From contig JAZGTN010000089.1 in assembly GCA_037783415.1 (NCBI GenBank), positions 1,116,001-1,180,000 on the forward strand: a stretch of 64,000 nt of DNA, written 5' to 3'. This DNA comes from Leptasterias polaris. Its lineage: Eukaryota > Echinodermata > Asteroidea > Forcipulatida > Asteriidae. The position numbers and the translations under genes were made by a program. Position 1 is the first letter of the stretch; each line of letters starts with the position of its first letter. The notes below the pieces were generated by a model that saw only the letters and a list, made by a program, of their open reading frames with translations, did no database searches and had not been told where the DNA came from. This document shows, one piece after another, positions 34,001 to 46,737 of the stretch.

Positions 34001-36010
34001 AAAACGCTGTCTCTATCACAACACCGTAGTAAAAATACTTTTAAATGTTTTGATGGCATTATCAGCATATAATTGTAAAGTTGAATATACCATGACAAAA
34101 GTCAGGATCATATTTTAAATCTTTCACAGTATATTTTTTTATAAATTTTTATTTTCCTTTCCCTAAGGAAATAATTTTAAACAGAAGGGTTAGGCAAACT
34201 TTTTCTATCAGTCAGTTATATCAAACCAACTTTTTATTTATTCAGTTGTTAAAGGGATTGTATTTTTTTAATATTCTTTCAATCCATCTTCAAACCATCT
34301 TGTGAGAGTTTTATCTCCCCCCAAATTGGTAAAACTTTTGCAAAAACAATGATAATTGTTGTGTCTAATTCCTGTTGAGTAGTCAGGCAAGAAGAATTAA
34401 AACCAAATCAGCACTTCATTCATAGAGTATAATTTAATAACAAATTTTCCCAGGCAGATCAAAATTAAAACCAGAAGAAGCTGTCCTGATTTTTAAAAAA
34501 ACCTCACCCATTTGTTCAATAATCACATACATTGAAGGCCTACTCTGTCTTTAAGCGCAAGACGAACGCAAGATTGCATAAATTACATCTCAAACAGTCT
34601 CCATCATTGTGCTTTTGTAAAGTAAAAGGTTACATTATATCAAGCTAGACTCAACTCCAGACAGGCTGATGATATAGATACACTCCAAGGGACATACCTC
34701 CCCAGATCGGCTCAGAGAAAATTGATGTTGGCAGAAACAGAGAGAGAGAGAGGGAGTTGGAAATGAAAGCTGATATAACCCTAAACCAAGCATGAAATGT
34801 GATTCACTCATGTTACATGTGTTGTTATAAAATTACATTCAGGTAACGAGGTACACTGCCAAGGTCGTTACAAATTACTTCATTGCAAATTACTTCATGG
34901 AAAATGAACACATTTCTCACACTGAAACCTGCTGAAAAGGACAGGACTAAAGCGGAAAATACTTCCATTCACGACAAAGAATTCCAGATAAAAAATTGAT
35001 CCTCAATTTGTTATAGTGTGTAGATTTCCAAAGCCTACAAGTACAGTGGCACTTCAAATCATAGTTGAAATTTTCAACTTAGTTTTTTCTAAATGTTCAT
35101 TGATGCAAAAATTACAAAAATGCTTCCCTCATACATTGCTCACTCATTTCCACTCTGTGGCAACTTTTCCACCTGACCGCGTCTGACTTGCAGGCATATA
35201 TTTTTTAAATTGTCATTTTCTATTTAGCTTTTGAGAAAGACTCTACTATATGGTTGAAGTGAGGCCATTACCTAGTTTGCACTTCTAGGCTGCCGTATGT
35301 CATTTTGGTTTGTAACAATCTGCCATTTTGCTTTTTTCTTCATGTCAATAATCACCCATAAACTGATGCGTGTAAAGCACTGTATACATGTACTCAGTAC
35401 TTTCCCCGAGTCCTGAGAAAGAAAACCCACAGGTATATCATTCGGGTGGGAATCCAGAATCAAACCCAAATAATTGTTGCTCTGCTTTAAATTTAAGTAT
35501 CTCACAGATGTCGGATTCCATTCTTTTAGAAATAATTGTTAGCGTCAGAAAATCATTTCATGGCGCTTCGTTGAGTTGGATCCCCCTATAGCCGATTAGG
35601 GAATAACTTCAGAACCTAATAGCCTTCCTATCAATCTGTCCGTTATCCTCTCATCAAATCTACATCTACAGAATCCTGCAGATCGTCCTCCTTCTCAATT
35701 TGATTAGAAATCCACATAAAAAGACTTTGGGGTGACATATCATGGCTGACAATCAACATTCAGTCTTAAAGTAGGGACTCTATTTCCAGAACTAATGGAC
35801 TGAATGCCAGCGAGATTAACTTGCATTAATTTTAGGTGGAGAGCCATTAGACTTTCATTAGCTAGAGTGAGATCAAGCCGGACATCGTGAGCATCGCTAT
35901 TTAAAGAGAGTATAGTCTTGAAAATCACAGCTTGCCAATACATGATGTAAATTCCTACATTCCTATGCTATGGAGTCAACAACAATGGTTTTTAAGAAGA
36001 GGTGCCTATA
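34001..36010. other. Noncoding
   Basis: No gene is seen. It has a short GA-rich tract near 34740-34755 and a SINE-body-like piece at about 35385-35500 (GCACTGTATACATGTACTCAG, CCCGAGTCCTGAG). Short ORFs have no recognisable domains. Confidence 0.4.
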
Positions 36011-36013
36011 CCT

Positions 36014-36150
36014 CAACCTGAAAAAGCCACCTTTGCTCTTCTTCTTTTTTTCATGAAGACAGTCGGATCATACCGATCGAACTGTCATGTTTTCAACCTG
36101 AAAAAGCCACCTTTGCTCCTCTTCTATCTTCTTCCCGTGAAGACAATCAG
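36014..36150. repeat. 80-bp tandem repeat, about 1.7 copies
   Basis: CAACCTGAAAAAGCCACCTT starts at 36014 and 36094. Between them, GACAGTCGGATC ... CGATCGAACTGTC forms a short hairpin. Confidence 0.8.
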
Positions 36151-36544
36151 ATCTACTTAATTAGTTGAAATAAAGTTTTCTAGAAAGCATATAATTAAAT
36201 GTTTATTTGGAGAATGATATACAGAAACCTAATCCAGTATTTATGACCCCCAGATACCCAGGGGCCATAAATCAATCACCAAGTCCCTCTCTCATTACAG
36301 CTTCCAAAATGAGCTTACAAGAACTATCCAGTTATAACTGCTTGTTTAGATGATCTTCCCAACAAGGGAATTCGGCAAACTCCCACAAGGGGATATAAAC
36401 ACCAAGCTGGCAACAGCCAATCTCTCTCATACAAACATTAGTTTTAAACGTCTATGATTATGAATCTCAAAAAATCCATAAATTGTGACTCAGTAACAAG
36501 ACAACAATACTTATAAATTCTAGTCATTGTGAAATCAGCAGTTA

Positions 36545-36612
36545 GCTTGGCCGGATTCGAACCCACAACCTTTTGATTGCAAGTCCAGCAATCTTACCAC
36601 AAGACCACTGCT
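36545..36612 (-). mobile_element. tRNA-like SINE head (or tRNA pseudogene)
   Basis: The minus strand reads GTGGTCTTGTGGTAAGATTG (A-box) and GGTTGTGGGTTCGAATCC (B-box), with a loop CTTGCAA giving anticodon TGC. The acceptor ends do not pair, so a working tRNA-Ala gene is unlikely. Confidence 0.55.
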
Positions 36613-36725
36613 AAATCTACATCATGGGGATTGATAAGTCTGCACTAACCAACTCAATCACTGTCAGGTGAATACCATTCGGATATATTCCAAATCAATA
36701 AATGTGTTCCATATCTGACCATTCC

Positions 36726-37106
36726 TTAAAGGCAGGAGGATACACGTTTGGTAATAATCAAAGACCAGTATTCTCACTTGGTGTATCCCAACATATGCAT
36801 AAAATAACAAGCCTGTGAAAATTTGGGCTCAATTGGTCATTGAAGTTGCAAGAAAATGATGAAAGAAAAAACACCCTTGTTGTACAAATTAGTGTCTTTC
36901 AGATAGGAATAAAAGGCTTCTGGCCATAAGTCTTTTATTATTTTAGTGAGAAATTACCTCTTTCTCAAAAACTACGTTACTTCAGAGGGAGTGGTTTGCT
37001 CACAATGTTTTATACTATCAACAGCTCTCCGTTGCTCTTTACCAAGTAAGTTTTTATGCTAATATATATTTTGAGTTATTACCAAACGTGTACAGTGCCT
37101 TTAAGG
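36726..37106 (+). repeat. Dispersed repeat family A, complete copy
   Basis: Uninterrupted, about 380 bp, starting CTTAAAGGCAGGAGGATAC and ending near GTGTACAGTGCCTTTAAGG, loosely inverted at its ends. Used here as the reference for the other copies. Confidence 0.75.
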
Positions 37107-38280
37107 TATATGTAGTCACCCATGTTTTTCTCGCCTTTCATTTTCCAAGCATGCCACCAGTATGCTGTAATCAACAGTTTTATCACCAGGCTGCTGTTTG
37201 CAAAACTCACAAGTACAAATGTGTACCGTGCATTTATCACAACCGACCGGATGATAAATGAGGGATGCAAGTTCTTATAGCTGCCTTGCATCATGGAAGT
37301 AAATCACATTTATCTACGAACTAAATACACATTCACTGTGCAGATGACTCTAAGTGAATAAACACCGGCCAAAGGTAGATTGATACAAATAACACCGCCA
37401 ACAAAATAATGCTGAACGTGTAGACACTGAACTGACACTCTCTGCAGATTATTTATAATTTAAATACAGAACAATCTGAATCGTTAAAGTCTATTTCGAT
37501 CACAGTAAAACAACTTTGAAAAGTATTTTATTAATCAATCATCCATACATAAATCAAAACTTTTAAAGCATTGTGTTGTCTTTTAACTGTTCAAGATGAA
37601 GGGCTCTAATTTGACACTGGGCCACAGGCATGAGGCCAGTGATTTTAGCCTTGGGCCAGTAAACTCAAGTCTGGACAAGTCCAGCAGTCTTGTGTTTTTC
37701 AATTGAATCACATTTATACAGAAACAATGTTCAAATGTTGCCTCTAAGTCTGATAAACACCATTCAATTCTGTTGAGTAAATGGAATATACTTATTACCC
37801 ATGAAGACAAATAAGATAAATCTTCCTGAAATGTACAATGCTTTTTCAGCAAGTTTGTACAGACATAAATAATGCCGACTTGATCAAGATTAGGCACTGA
37901 TCTGTCTTATTCAACCTGATAAGTGCAACATTATTGTGGAATTGGTTCAATGCTATTGTATGTTCTGCCCTACCTTTAAAGTGCCCTTTACAAATTTTCA
38001 CAAATTTAAAAAACAACATCGAGAGCGAAAAGGCCTTCCCCTTGAGAACGGAAACTCCAAGCACGGATGTAATCAGTGCTAATCAAGATGTGAGATATTT
38101 TCAAAGTGTAGGCTGAACAAAGTTCAGGTCGTCATTTTAAAGAAAAACATTCTTATTTGTATCTTTTAAAAATGTTCTTTAGAATGAAAACCAATTCATT
38201 ATTTCAGACAAGAAAAACATTTCAGAGAAAACTCTTAACGTAAAAGTTGTTGTTAGAACTAGATTTTGGTTTACTGTTTT
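37107..38280. other. Noncoding
   Basis: Short ORFs on both strands lack domains and splice support. Confidence 0.4.
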
Positions 38281-38284
38281 GGGG

Positions 38285-38450
38285 TTTCTTCATAAGACAT
38301 CTGCTCTCCCAAAGAAAAGGTCATGGGTTCGAAACCCACCTGTGTGATTTGCCTGTGGATTGTTTTTCCCGAATTCGGGAAAGTTCTGAGTATACAGTGC
38401 TTAATACACATCAGTGTAAGGGTAAAAACAAACTGTATTCTTTATCCTTG
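38285..38450 (+). mobile_element. tRNA-derived SINE
   Basis: A tRNA-like head with the B-box GGGTTCGAAACCCACC is followed by a body (GAATTCGGGAAAGTTCTGAG, CTTAATACACATCAGTG) like that at 15270-15485, and an A/T tail. Confidence 0.6.
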
Positions 38451-39589
38451 ATGCAAAAAAGTAATAATAATTTTTTTTTTTTATAATAAAAAAATAAAAA
38501 AATAAAAAATATATCAAAGAAGACGCTTTCAAATAAAATAGATAGGCTTTAACGTATCTACAGAGACTATAATGAATGCAGTTTCTTACTGAATTTCTTT
38601 GCAAATGAATAAGTGATTACAAAGCATAGAAATACTCACCTCAACAAAGCTCCTTTAAGAAACTGTTGGCAGTTGTTCTGTCAAACTTACAGAAAATCAA
38701 GAATTCTCTGTGCTAAGTCCAGCGTAGTATCAGCACTTGACAAAACAAAATCTGCATGTGTGCTGTCTCCTTGAATTTTGAATAAATCAGTGCTTCAGTG
38801 TTTAGATCACCTACACAAATATCCAGGCATGTTTCTGACAATTGAGTTAGCGTCTTGACTAGGAACAGAGGCTGCAAGACAGCTTTACATGATGATTGTC
38901 AAGTTCTGCGTTCTGTGTTAAGAGTTTTTCTGAAACGCGGGTCCAATTGGCGGGTTGGCTGATTGTAGTCTGGATGACAAAGATCCTGCATGACTGCAAT
39001 CAAAACATGGGGAAATGTTAATACTATAAGTGGATGTAGCTGATGAAATGCACACCTTGAATAACCTACAGCGACATCAAGTATGACTAAGTTATATGAT
39101 CTGACATCACAATTTTATAAATCTCTTGTTTGTAAAAGCTGCAGGAATTAAGTTAACTCACGGTACAAAAATGCAATTTGTGTGGATGCCCCTTCTTTAT
39201 GATGATTGGTTGGTTGTTCGTTTATTTATTCGAAAACTATTGATAAGAAATAAATGTACTCTGGCAAAGAAATGTTGATGTAGTTTAATTAAAGATTCTT
39301 GAACATGGCTGTTGAGGACTGTTACTTAGATGTCCTTGGGTTTATCCAATAACAATTCTACCTGCTGAGATATGTAACTGCTTTTGGTGGACAAACATAT
39401 GGTTGTAAATGAAGGAAAATTGCCTCTAAAGACCATTTAACCTTTGTTTACAAAAAGAGTCCCCTTGTACATTCCAGTGGTATTTCTGGCAGGCAAGATA
39501 CTGCACTGGCCATATGGGAATGTTTACATTTTGTCATAATTTCTGAATAAATTGAAGAGTTATATAAATAACACCTGAACAAGTTTTGA

Positions 39590-39794
39590 GATGTGCCCCC
39601 TTTCTTTATATCAAAAGTTGATAACAAAAATCAGACAGTGCAATTTTAAGGTCTCTTTTCACTATTTTCTCGTGACCTCGATGACCAATTGAGCTCAAAC
39701 TTTCACAGGTTTGTTTGTTCATGCATATTTTGAATCACACAAAATGTGGACACTGATTTTGATCTGTTACCAAAAGTATACAATACCTTTAAGC
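39590..39794 (-). repeat. Dispersed repeat family A, partial, minus strand
   Basis: TGACCAATTGAGCTCAAACTTTCACAGGTTTG and CACAAAATGTGGACACTG match the complement of family A; it ends ATACCTTTAAGC. Confidence 0.6.
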
Positions 39795-40456
39795 TAAAAT
39801 ACTGTGTTAAGTGGGCCTAAGGCATGTAAACAAATTTTTCGGTAGTAATTATGAGGACATTAACCACAAAATGATTTGAATGCCGCAAGGAAAATACAGA
39901 CCTATTTGAAGGCTATTTGAGCGGTGATTCTAGCACGAGCATAAGGCATATTCTTGGAAATATGGACCATTTTACAACCTCAAATGTCATTTTTCAAAAA
40001 AATCTTTTTGACCTTGTAAGATATTTTAAATAATTGTATACATATTTAAGTTTACCAAAATGTTCATGTAAGGATAGTTCAGTTAGTTTTCATCTTGCAG
40101 TGGTCATTTAAAAAAGTAGAGTCTCCAGCAGTGAAACCTGTGGTTATTTATATTTAATTCAAAGATAGCACAAGTAAAGCACAAGGAACATTCATTCTTT
40201 TCTATGGTGAGGCCCAACTGATGTACTTTCGAATAAAAATTAAAAAAACTCAACAAAACACCACACACAGAAGATATAAGCCTGACAGAAGAGAGCAAAT
40301 ATTGACGGAAAAACAAAGCAAATATTGTCCGTCATTAATTTATTTCTGGCACAACACTAGTGTAATTTCTCTGATATATTTGCAGCCTCTCATACCTAAA
40401 ATCTATCCCCAAAATTGTTTTTGTCAAGCTTCCAAAATTTCTTTTTTAGGTTATCA

Positions 40457-41318
40457 AAACCCAGTTTCGAACGTCATTTTTGACGGATTTTTAGTGACGT
40501 TCGAGAAAAAATGACAGAATTTGCATGACGTTCGAGATAATTGACGGAGTTTATTGCAAATGACGTTCGGTACTTTATTACCTTCGCGCGTACTTGAACA
40601 TAAGTTGATTTAGTTTCCAAAAACTAGCGTTCAGAAGGAAGTATTTCCGTTGTTAATCATCTCAGATACGTTTTGGTTTTTCATCTGGAGCTGTCCGATG
40701 GACTCTCGAACATCAGTAAATGTCGAACGTCATTTACTTGACGGATTTATTTTGCGCAAGTATTAACATGGCGCAGAAAACATGTGCGAATCGAACTTAC
40801 CCCCTCTGTTGTCCTCTTGCCTAACTGCAAGAGGACGACAGAGGGGGTAAGTCTCAAGTCAAAGGTCAACTTACAGGCCGATCAGTAAGTTCTCGGACGA
40901 CACGCAAAAACATTGACGGACGATGAAAAAATGTCGTTGCTGGAAATTTGAAAAAGGGATTACTCTTATTGGTGACCAGGTATCGCAGTAGTCATTGTTT
41001 CAAAATAATCATTATTTAAACGTGTTCTCATCATATTTGTTTCGAATTTATAGAATGTTTGAAACTTTGGTTAATTGTTGAAATTTTTGACAGACAAAAA
41101 TTATGTTCGGGAGTTTGCGATTAAAATAAAAAAAAATTTCCAATCAATTGTCGGATTTTTATTTTCTCTTGCTGTTAAAGTATTTGGCATCAGCCCCCAC
41201 AACCTGAGCATGCAAAAGAAAATATGTACCTCAGCAAATATGAAAATTTGTCCATTTAAACATCTATAGAGGTAGTGGAAGTCCGTCAAAAATGCTGACG
41301 TTCGAGACTCCAAACCTT
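40457..41318. mobile_element. Element with inverted TCGAACGTCA ends, about 860 bp
   Basis: The left end AGTTTCGAACGTCATTTTTG and right end (inverted) AGTCTCGAACGTCAGCATTT enclose sequence in which TGACGTTCGA/TCGAACGTCA recurs several more times (near 40497, 40526, 40560, 40722). A possible short flanking repeat (AAACC) is not convincing. No transposase is recognisable; the ORF at 41075-41269 has no signature. Confidence 0.6.
40796..40851 (+). other. 25-bp hairpin with 6-nt loop
   Basis: The arms at 40796-40820 and 40827-40851 are complementary at 24 of 25 positions; the one exception is a G-T wobble if transcribed from the plus strand. The loop is CTAACT. Length and near-perfection exceed chance. 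It lies within the inverted-ended element. Confidence 0.85.
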
Positions 41319-41516
41319 TTACCTCGATTTAGTTGAAAGGCATCGGTTGTCGATATTGTGTATGATAACATGTCAGGTACCTCGTAGTATACACTATATT
41401 AAAATAAAAATTAGCTTTCACTTATGAAAATATCAGGGTCCGATTTTCAGGCTTGCAAATGGTGCATATTTTGAATAATATGCCATAACTATTATTAATA
41501 ATACATCATGTACACC

Positions 41517-43431
41517 TAGTAGCCCACCTTGTTGGGCTGTAATGGCTCTCTTTTAACATCGGTCTCATAACACTCACCATAGCATTACAGCCCACCATCC
41601 ATACATTCTTAAACGCGAAGTTTTAAAGTACGAGCAAGTCGTACCTCTTTGATCGCAAATTTCTCCCGTTTATAAACATCCCATGCTACTCCAACCTACC
41701 TTACTTTGTTCCTTACATCTGAGTAATTTTTATGATACAGTCCATGGGTCACCAAATGATGGCTTCATTTAAATATGATTTTTTGAAAATGGCAAAAAAA
41801 AACGGTGTACAAAAATCGCATTGAAGTTCGTCGTGCCTGGGGGCCGCCATCTTACTTATGATTCGCTGCCTGTTAATCATGAGAAAGTCAGGGCGCCCGG
41901 CTGGTCTGCCAAGCCATAAATATGTATGAGGTGACGTCGCGCGGTACTGTAGCTAGCTTGAGACTTGCCCATCTAATGAATATGCAAGTCCGTGACGCTG
42001 CATGTAGCGTCACAAGTTGCATGTTCATTGGGTGAGCGACATAAGTTAGCCCGCGACGTCATCTTATGCATATTAATGACTTGGTAGATCAGCCGGGCGC
42101 CCTGACTTTCTCATGATTAACAGGCAGCGAATCATAAGTAAGATGGCGGCCCCCAGGCACAACGAACTTCAATGCGATTTTTGTACACCGTTTTTTTTTG
42201 CCATTTTCTAAAAATCATATTTAAATAAAGCCATCATTTGATGAGCCATGGAATGTATCATAAAAATTCCTCAGATGTAAGGAACAAAGTAAGGTAGGTT
42301 GGAGTAGTATGGGATGTTTATAAACGGGAGAAATGTGCGATCAAAGAGGTACGACTTGCTCTAGCCCACCTTGTTGGGCTGTAATGGCTCTCTTTTAACA
42401 TCGGTCTCATAACACTCACCATTACAGCCCACCATCCATACATGTCTTAAACGCGAAGTTTTAAAGTACGAGCAAGTCGTACCTCTTTGATCGCAAATTT
42501 CTCCCGTTTATAAACATCCCATACTACTCCAACCTACCTTACTTTGTTCCTTACATCTGAGGAATTTTTATGATACATTCCATGGGTCACCAAATGATGG
42601 CTTCATTTAAATATGATTTTTTGAAAATGGCAAAAAAAAACGGTGTACAAAAATCGCATTGAAGTTCGTCGTGCCTGGGGGCCGCCATCTTACTTATGAT
42701 TCGCTGCCTATTAATCATGAGAAAGTCAGGGCGCCCGGCTGGTCTGCCAAGTCATAAATATGTATGAGGTGACGTCGCGCGGTACTGTAGCTAGCTTGAG
42801 ACTTGCCCATCTAATGAATATGCAAGTCCGTGACGCTGCATGTAGCTTCACAAGTTGCATGTTCATTGGGTGAGCGACATAAGTTAGCCCGTGACGTCAT
42901 CTTATGCATATTAATGACTTGGTAGATCAGCCGGGCGCCCTGACTTTCTCATGATTAACAGGCAGCGAATCATAAGTAAGATGGCGGCCCCCAGGCACGA
43001 CGAACTTCAATGCGATTTTTGTACACCGTTTTTTTTGGCCATTTTCTAAAAATCATATTTAAATAAAGCCATCATTTGATGAGCCATGGAATGTATCATA
43101 AAAATTCCTCAGATGTAAGGAACAAAGTAAGGTAGGTTGGAGTAGTATGGGATGTTTATGAACGGGAGAAATGTGCGATCAAAGAGGTACGACTTGCTCG
43201 TACTTTAAAACTTCGCGTTTAAGACATGTATGGATGGTGGGCTGTAAAATGGTGAGTGTTATGAGACCGATGTTAAAAGAGAGCCATTACAGCCCAACAA
43301 GGTGGGCTAGACTTGCTCGTACTTTAAAACTTCGCGTTTATTATTAGACATGTATGGATGGTGGGCTGTAATGGTGAGTGTTATGAGACCGATGTTAAAA
43401 GAGAGCCATTACAGCCCAACAAGGTGGGCTA
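41517..43431. mobile_element. Tandem foldback (palindromic) transposon array
   Basis: Two large foldback units in tandem plus an extra terminal repeat. Unit 1 spans 41521-42360, centred near 42002, with arms of about 355 bp; its right arm stops at ACTTGCT, short of the terminal block. Unit 2 spans 42363-43308 (946 bp), centred near 42840, with complete arms. A further copy of the terminal block follows at 43310-43431. Ends read TAGCCCACC...GGTGGGCTA. The units differ at few positions, so the array is young. The 9-mer ATGTACACC flanks it at 41508-41516 and 43432-43440 as a candidate target duplication. No coding sequence. Long inverted ends with a 9-bp duplication would fit a Mutator-like or foldback element; the class is inferred. 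Confidence 0.85.
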
Positions 43432-44890
43432 ATGTACACCGTACACTACATACATATTTTGTACACATGATCATGATGCACATTGATTGATGTATTCCAC
43501 TACACACGTTGACTGATGATGACAAACTCAAGAAGTTCTCAACTGTAACAACCACTGTTGACAATTTGTTCAAAATTACTAAACAAGAACAAGTAATGTA
43601 CTCTACTTACTTTAGTTGAACGTCTACATAGGCTACACTTCCTCCATTAGAACAACCAGAAGTAAAAATATCCGAGTATAGTTCACAGAAACTTTGAATT
43701 TGTCGTCTGTTTGCACACGTCGTTCGTGCTCACGACGTACACATCACTGGTACGGTTCAATCAAGAATAACAAATCTTTTGTAACGTGTATTTGATGTAA
43801 TAAAGTATTCTGCAATTCGCCAATTTCCCGGGTATTTTTCACTTTTAAAACTGCTGAAACTGATCATTATCAAACTTTTATCAAAAAATAATCTTCAGTG
43901 TTAGATATTTCAGAAAAAGTATCCTGCTACTAGAGATTTGACACCATATGCACTGTCTAAAAGCGAGTGGCAACTTGTGTAGAATATGACGTCATGTTGC
44001 CAAGCACTTGGATGTATTTTGTGCATTGATGAATAATGTACACGACAGGTGTGTATTGATAATTGATTGGGTCATCGAGCGGTTAAATATGAAATGGGTT
44101 GCAACATTACAAATGACGCAATAAATCGCAGGATTCGGATGTAAAAGTCAAAGTAACAAAAGAAGGAACAACATGTATTAAAAATTAGCGCTGCAAAAGA
44201 AAAATAAACAACCCACAGAAAAAATTCACAATTACAAATATACAATGAATAATTTTGTATCTTTGCCACAACTCCATTAAACCGGTTGTGTGAAATAATT
44301 CAAACTCACATACAGCAACATACGCACTTGCAAACCCTGCAAGGTTTTTAAATCATTTGTTTTTGCTACATTTTGTTGCTAAATTCTAAAGCAACTTCTT
44401 AAAACTTGATGCCAGACGTGAATTTTTGGCTTTAAAATAACTAACACGGCTGTTTTCACAGTCAAGTTGACTAATTAATTAAAAGAAATGAAAGCCTGTC
44501 AAATGATTTTGAGTTTTTCTAAATGGCTAGTTTCGGATTGTTTAAGTTGTTTTTAAAAGTTGTTTAAAAAACTTCAGCTGCATTGACAAGCGCCATCTTT
44601 TTAAAACTATTTTCTACTACTGATAAGGACAATCATTCTCTCAGACCGCTTAACGTCCACAGCGCCTTCTATCAAACCGTGTGAAAGAATTTTAAACAAT
44701 TTTTTTTTGTCCAAGACGAACATTCAGAATGCAAAGCGACCCACACGTCCGACAGTGAAAACATCAAGCTTAACGTAATGTTGTACGGAGCAAGGATTAT
44801 TTTATAAAGTCTGTCAACCCATGGATGTAGGCTCCATGGTCAACCTGGTCTAGTAAAAATTAAAGCGAATGAAATTTTGATGTACAAATA
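43432..44890. other. Noncoding
   Basis: AT-rich; no gene or element supported. Confidence 0.4.
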
Positions 44891-44992
44891 ATGGACGGCA
44901 GAATTGGCGGCTACGGCTGTTGCTAAGGGCGTTGCTAAGGACGTCATGGTGACCCAGCCGTAGCTGTAGCTGCAAATTCAGACGGTCTCAAA
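44891..44992. mobile_element. Palindromic MITE, 'GCTACGGCTGTTGCTAAG' family, copy 3
   Basis: The most symmetrical copy: GACGGCAGAATTGGCGGCTA on the left and the inverted GTAGCTGCAAATTCAGACGG on the right, about 100 bp in all. Confidence 0.7.
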
Positions 44993-46080
44993 TCATAACC
45001 TCGTTCCCACGTGAAGTAAGCCGACAGAATTACATAGTGAGCGTCTGGGGGGGGGGGGGGGGTTGCAACATAAACGCTACGCTGAAAAACGGGGAACGTG
45101 AAAAATGCGACGGAAAAAAAGAATGTGGTTGAAGAAAAATAAGACGAGGAAAAGAAATGCGACGGGGAAAGAAAACAATTTGCACAAATTGTACAGCATA
45201 ATTCACGATTTGGTTTGTAAAATGTCAGCGATGTAGAAAATTGTCCCCTGAACATGCTACATTATTTGTCACTACGTCAAACAAACTTGAACTGTATCGT
45301 TCGGAACGACATAGCAAAAAAATCCTGGATTACCGATTCGTTTGTGCCATGTCCTAAATAAACACTTGTGTGATCGTTTTGGTAATGTGTGTTTTGTTTT
45401 TCTCAGAAGAGGGCGCTATGCACATGTTCGTATCAAGCTCGTTTGCTACACGCCTCTGCAAGTGTTACACTATGGCACGACAGCAATACGTTTCACTTGT
45501 ATGTATTAGTTTATTTTTGTGCGTTGTTTTCATTCTGAACGAAGCAAAATATTATCAAGCAATCCAATGACGAAAAAAACATGAATTAAAAGAAAAAAAC
45601 AATGATTATATTGAAGGCTTATCAATGTTGTTACAATCCTCAGTTTATTTTGTCAAATGTCTTATCACATATAAACACATAGGATACAATATCTAATGTT
45701 CAAGTTGGGAACAATATTATTTTGAACAAAAGGTATTTAAATTTAACCAAACTTCCTGACACATTCTTCTGTAAACATCACAAAGTTTCTTTCTTTCATT
45801 TTTATATCGAACTGACACTTTTTAGACAACGAATAATTTGACAGTCAAGGAATATACCAACGAAACATTCGGACAGTTTGGACAAGAAAAAAAATCCCCC
45901 AAAACAAACAAACAAACAAACCCCAAACAACAATATTTTAGAAACTGAGTAAATAATTATTTGTAATCATTAAACTTATGATGTGCATAATAACACATGA
46001 CTACAGCTAGATCCTCAATAGCCATTACTGTAAATAACTGTACCAATTCATTCTTACGTTATAGGGTTACAATTAGTTAT
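44993..46080. other. Noncoding, with a G homopolymer
   Basis: A G run lies at about 45048-45062. Small ORFs across it (including the minus ORF giving a PPPPP tract) are products of the G run and MITE. Nothing else is supported. Confidence 0.4.
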
Positions 46081-46197
46081 GAGATATCTGGTGGACACTA
46101 GCCTGGACATTATTACTAAAACACTATTTGGTTTGGGTAAACTTGTCTGTATGCCACAAACCAAACAGTGCACTCCATGGTGTCCACCGTATATCTC
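46081..46197. mobile_element. Double-arm foldback MITE, 117 bp
   Basis: Outer arms GAGATATCTGGTGGACAC and GTGTCCACCGTATATCTC; inner arms CACTATTTGGTTTG (46122-46135) and CAAACCAAACAGTG (46157-46170). The whole folds into one long interrupted hairpin. Confidence 0.75.
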
Positions 46198-46737
46198 AAA
46201 AAGTTGAATGGCCGTGACAGTTTAGGCAGTGGCTTATAAGTTATGGCAGATCGCTGTAAATGCACATTCATCAACAGTGGCTACAGCTAACGGTCACAGC
46301 CACAGTCAAAGTCGCCTTATTTGGTCTCTGTGCTTCTTACCAATTCTAAATTAGACCCCAAACCATCTTGAATTCCAATATCGCCTTAATAATGCTTCAC
46401 TGCTTGTGCTAACCAACCAGTCACTCTAACTTGTTGAATGACGTTGTCGATGACGAACATCAAACTGTCGGACAGTTGTAATTGCCCGTATTCTTGACCG
46501 CATGAGGGCGCTTTTAACCACTAATTTTCTGGCATCACAATTACAGTTTTATCTTATTATTTTTGACTGCCTGTATGTTATTTCTTGAATCAACGGCCAA
46601 TTACTCCATAATTAAAAACAATATAAAAGCCAGTTCGTTTAACGTAAAATTGGTTCAAACACGCCCCCATGCGGTCATCAGCTCGCATCTGGTCATCTGT
46701 TGGCAAAACTAAGTACATAATCACATTATTCACGAAC

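Noticed and set aside
36545..36612. tRNA-Ala(TGC)-like sequence
   Set aside because: A- and B-boxes are present but the acceptor ends do not pair, and SINE heads of this type are common here; a functional tRNA is not supported.
44944..45255. 103-residue minus ORF with a proline run
   Set aside because: It runs through a G homopolymer and a MITE end; the proline run is the G run read backwards.
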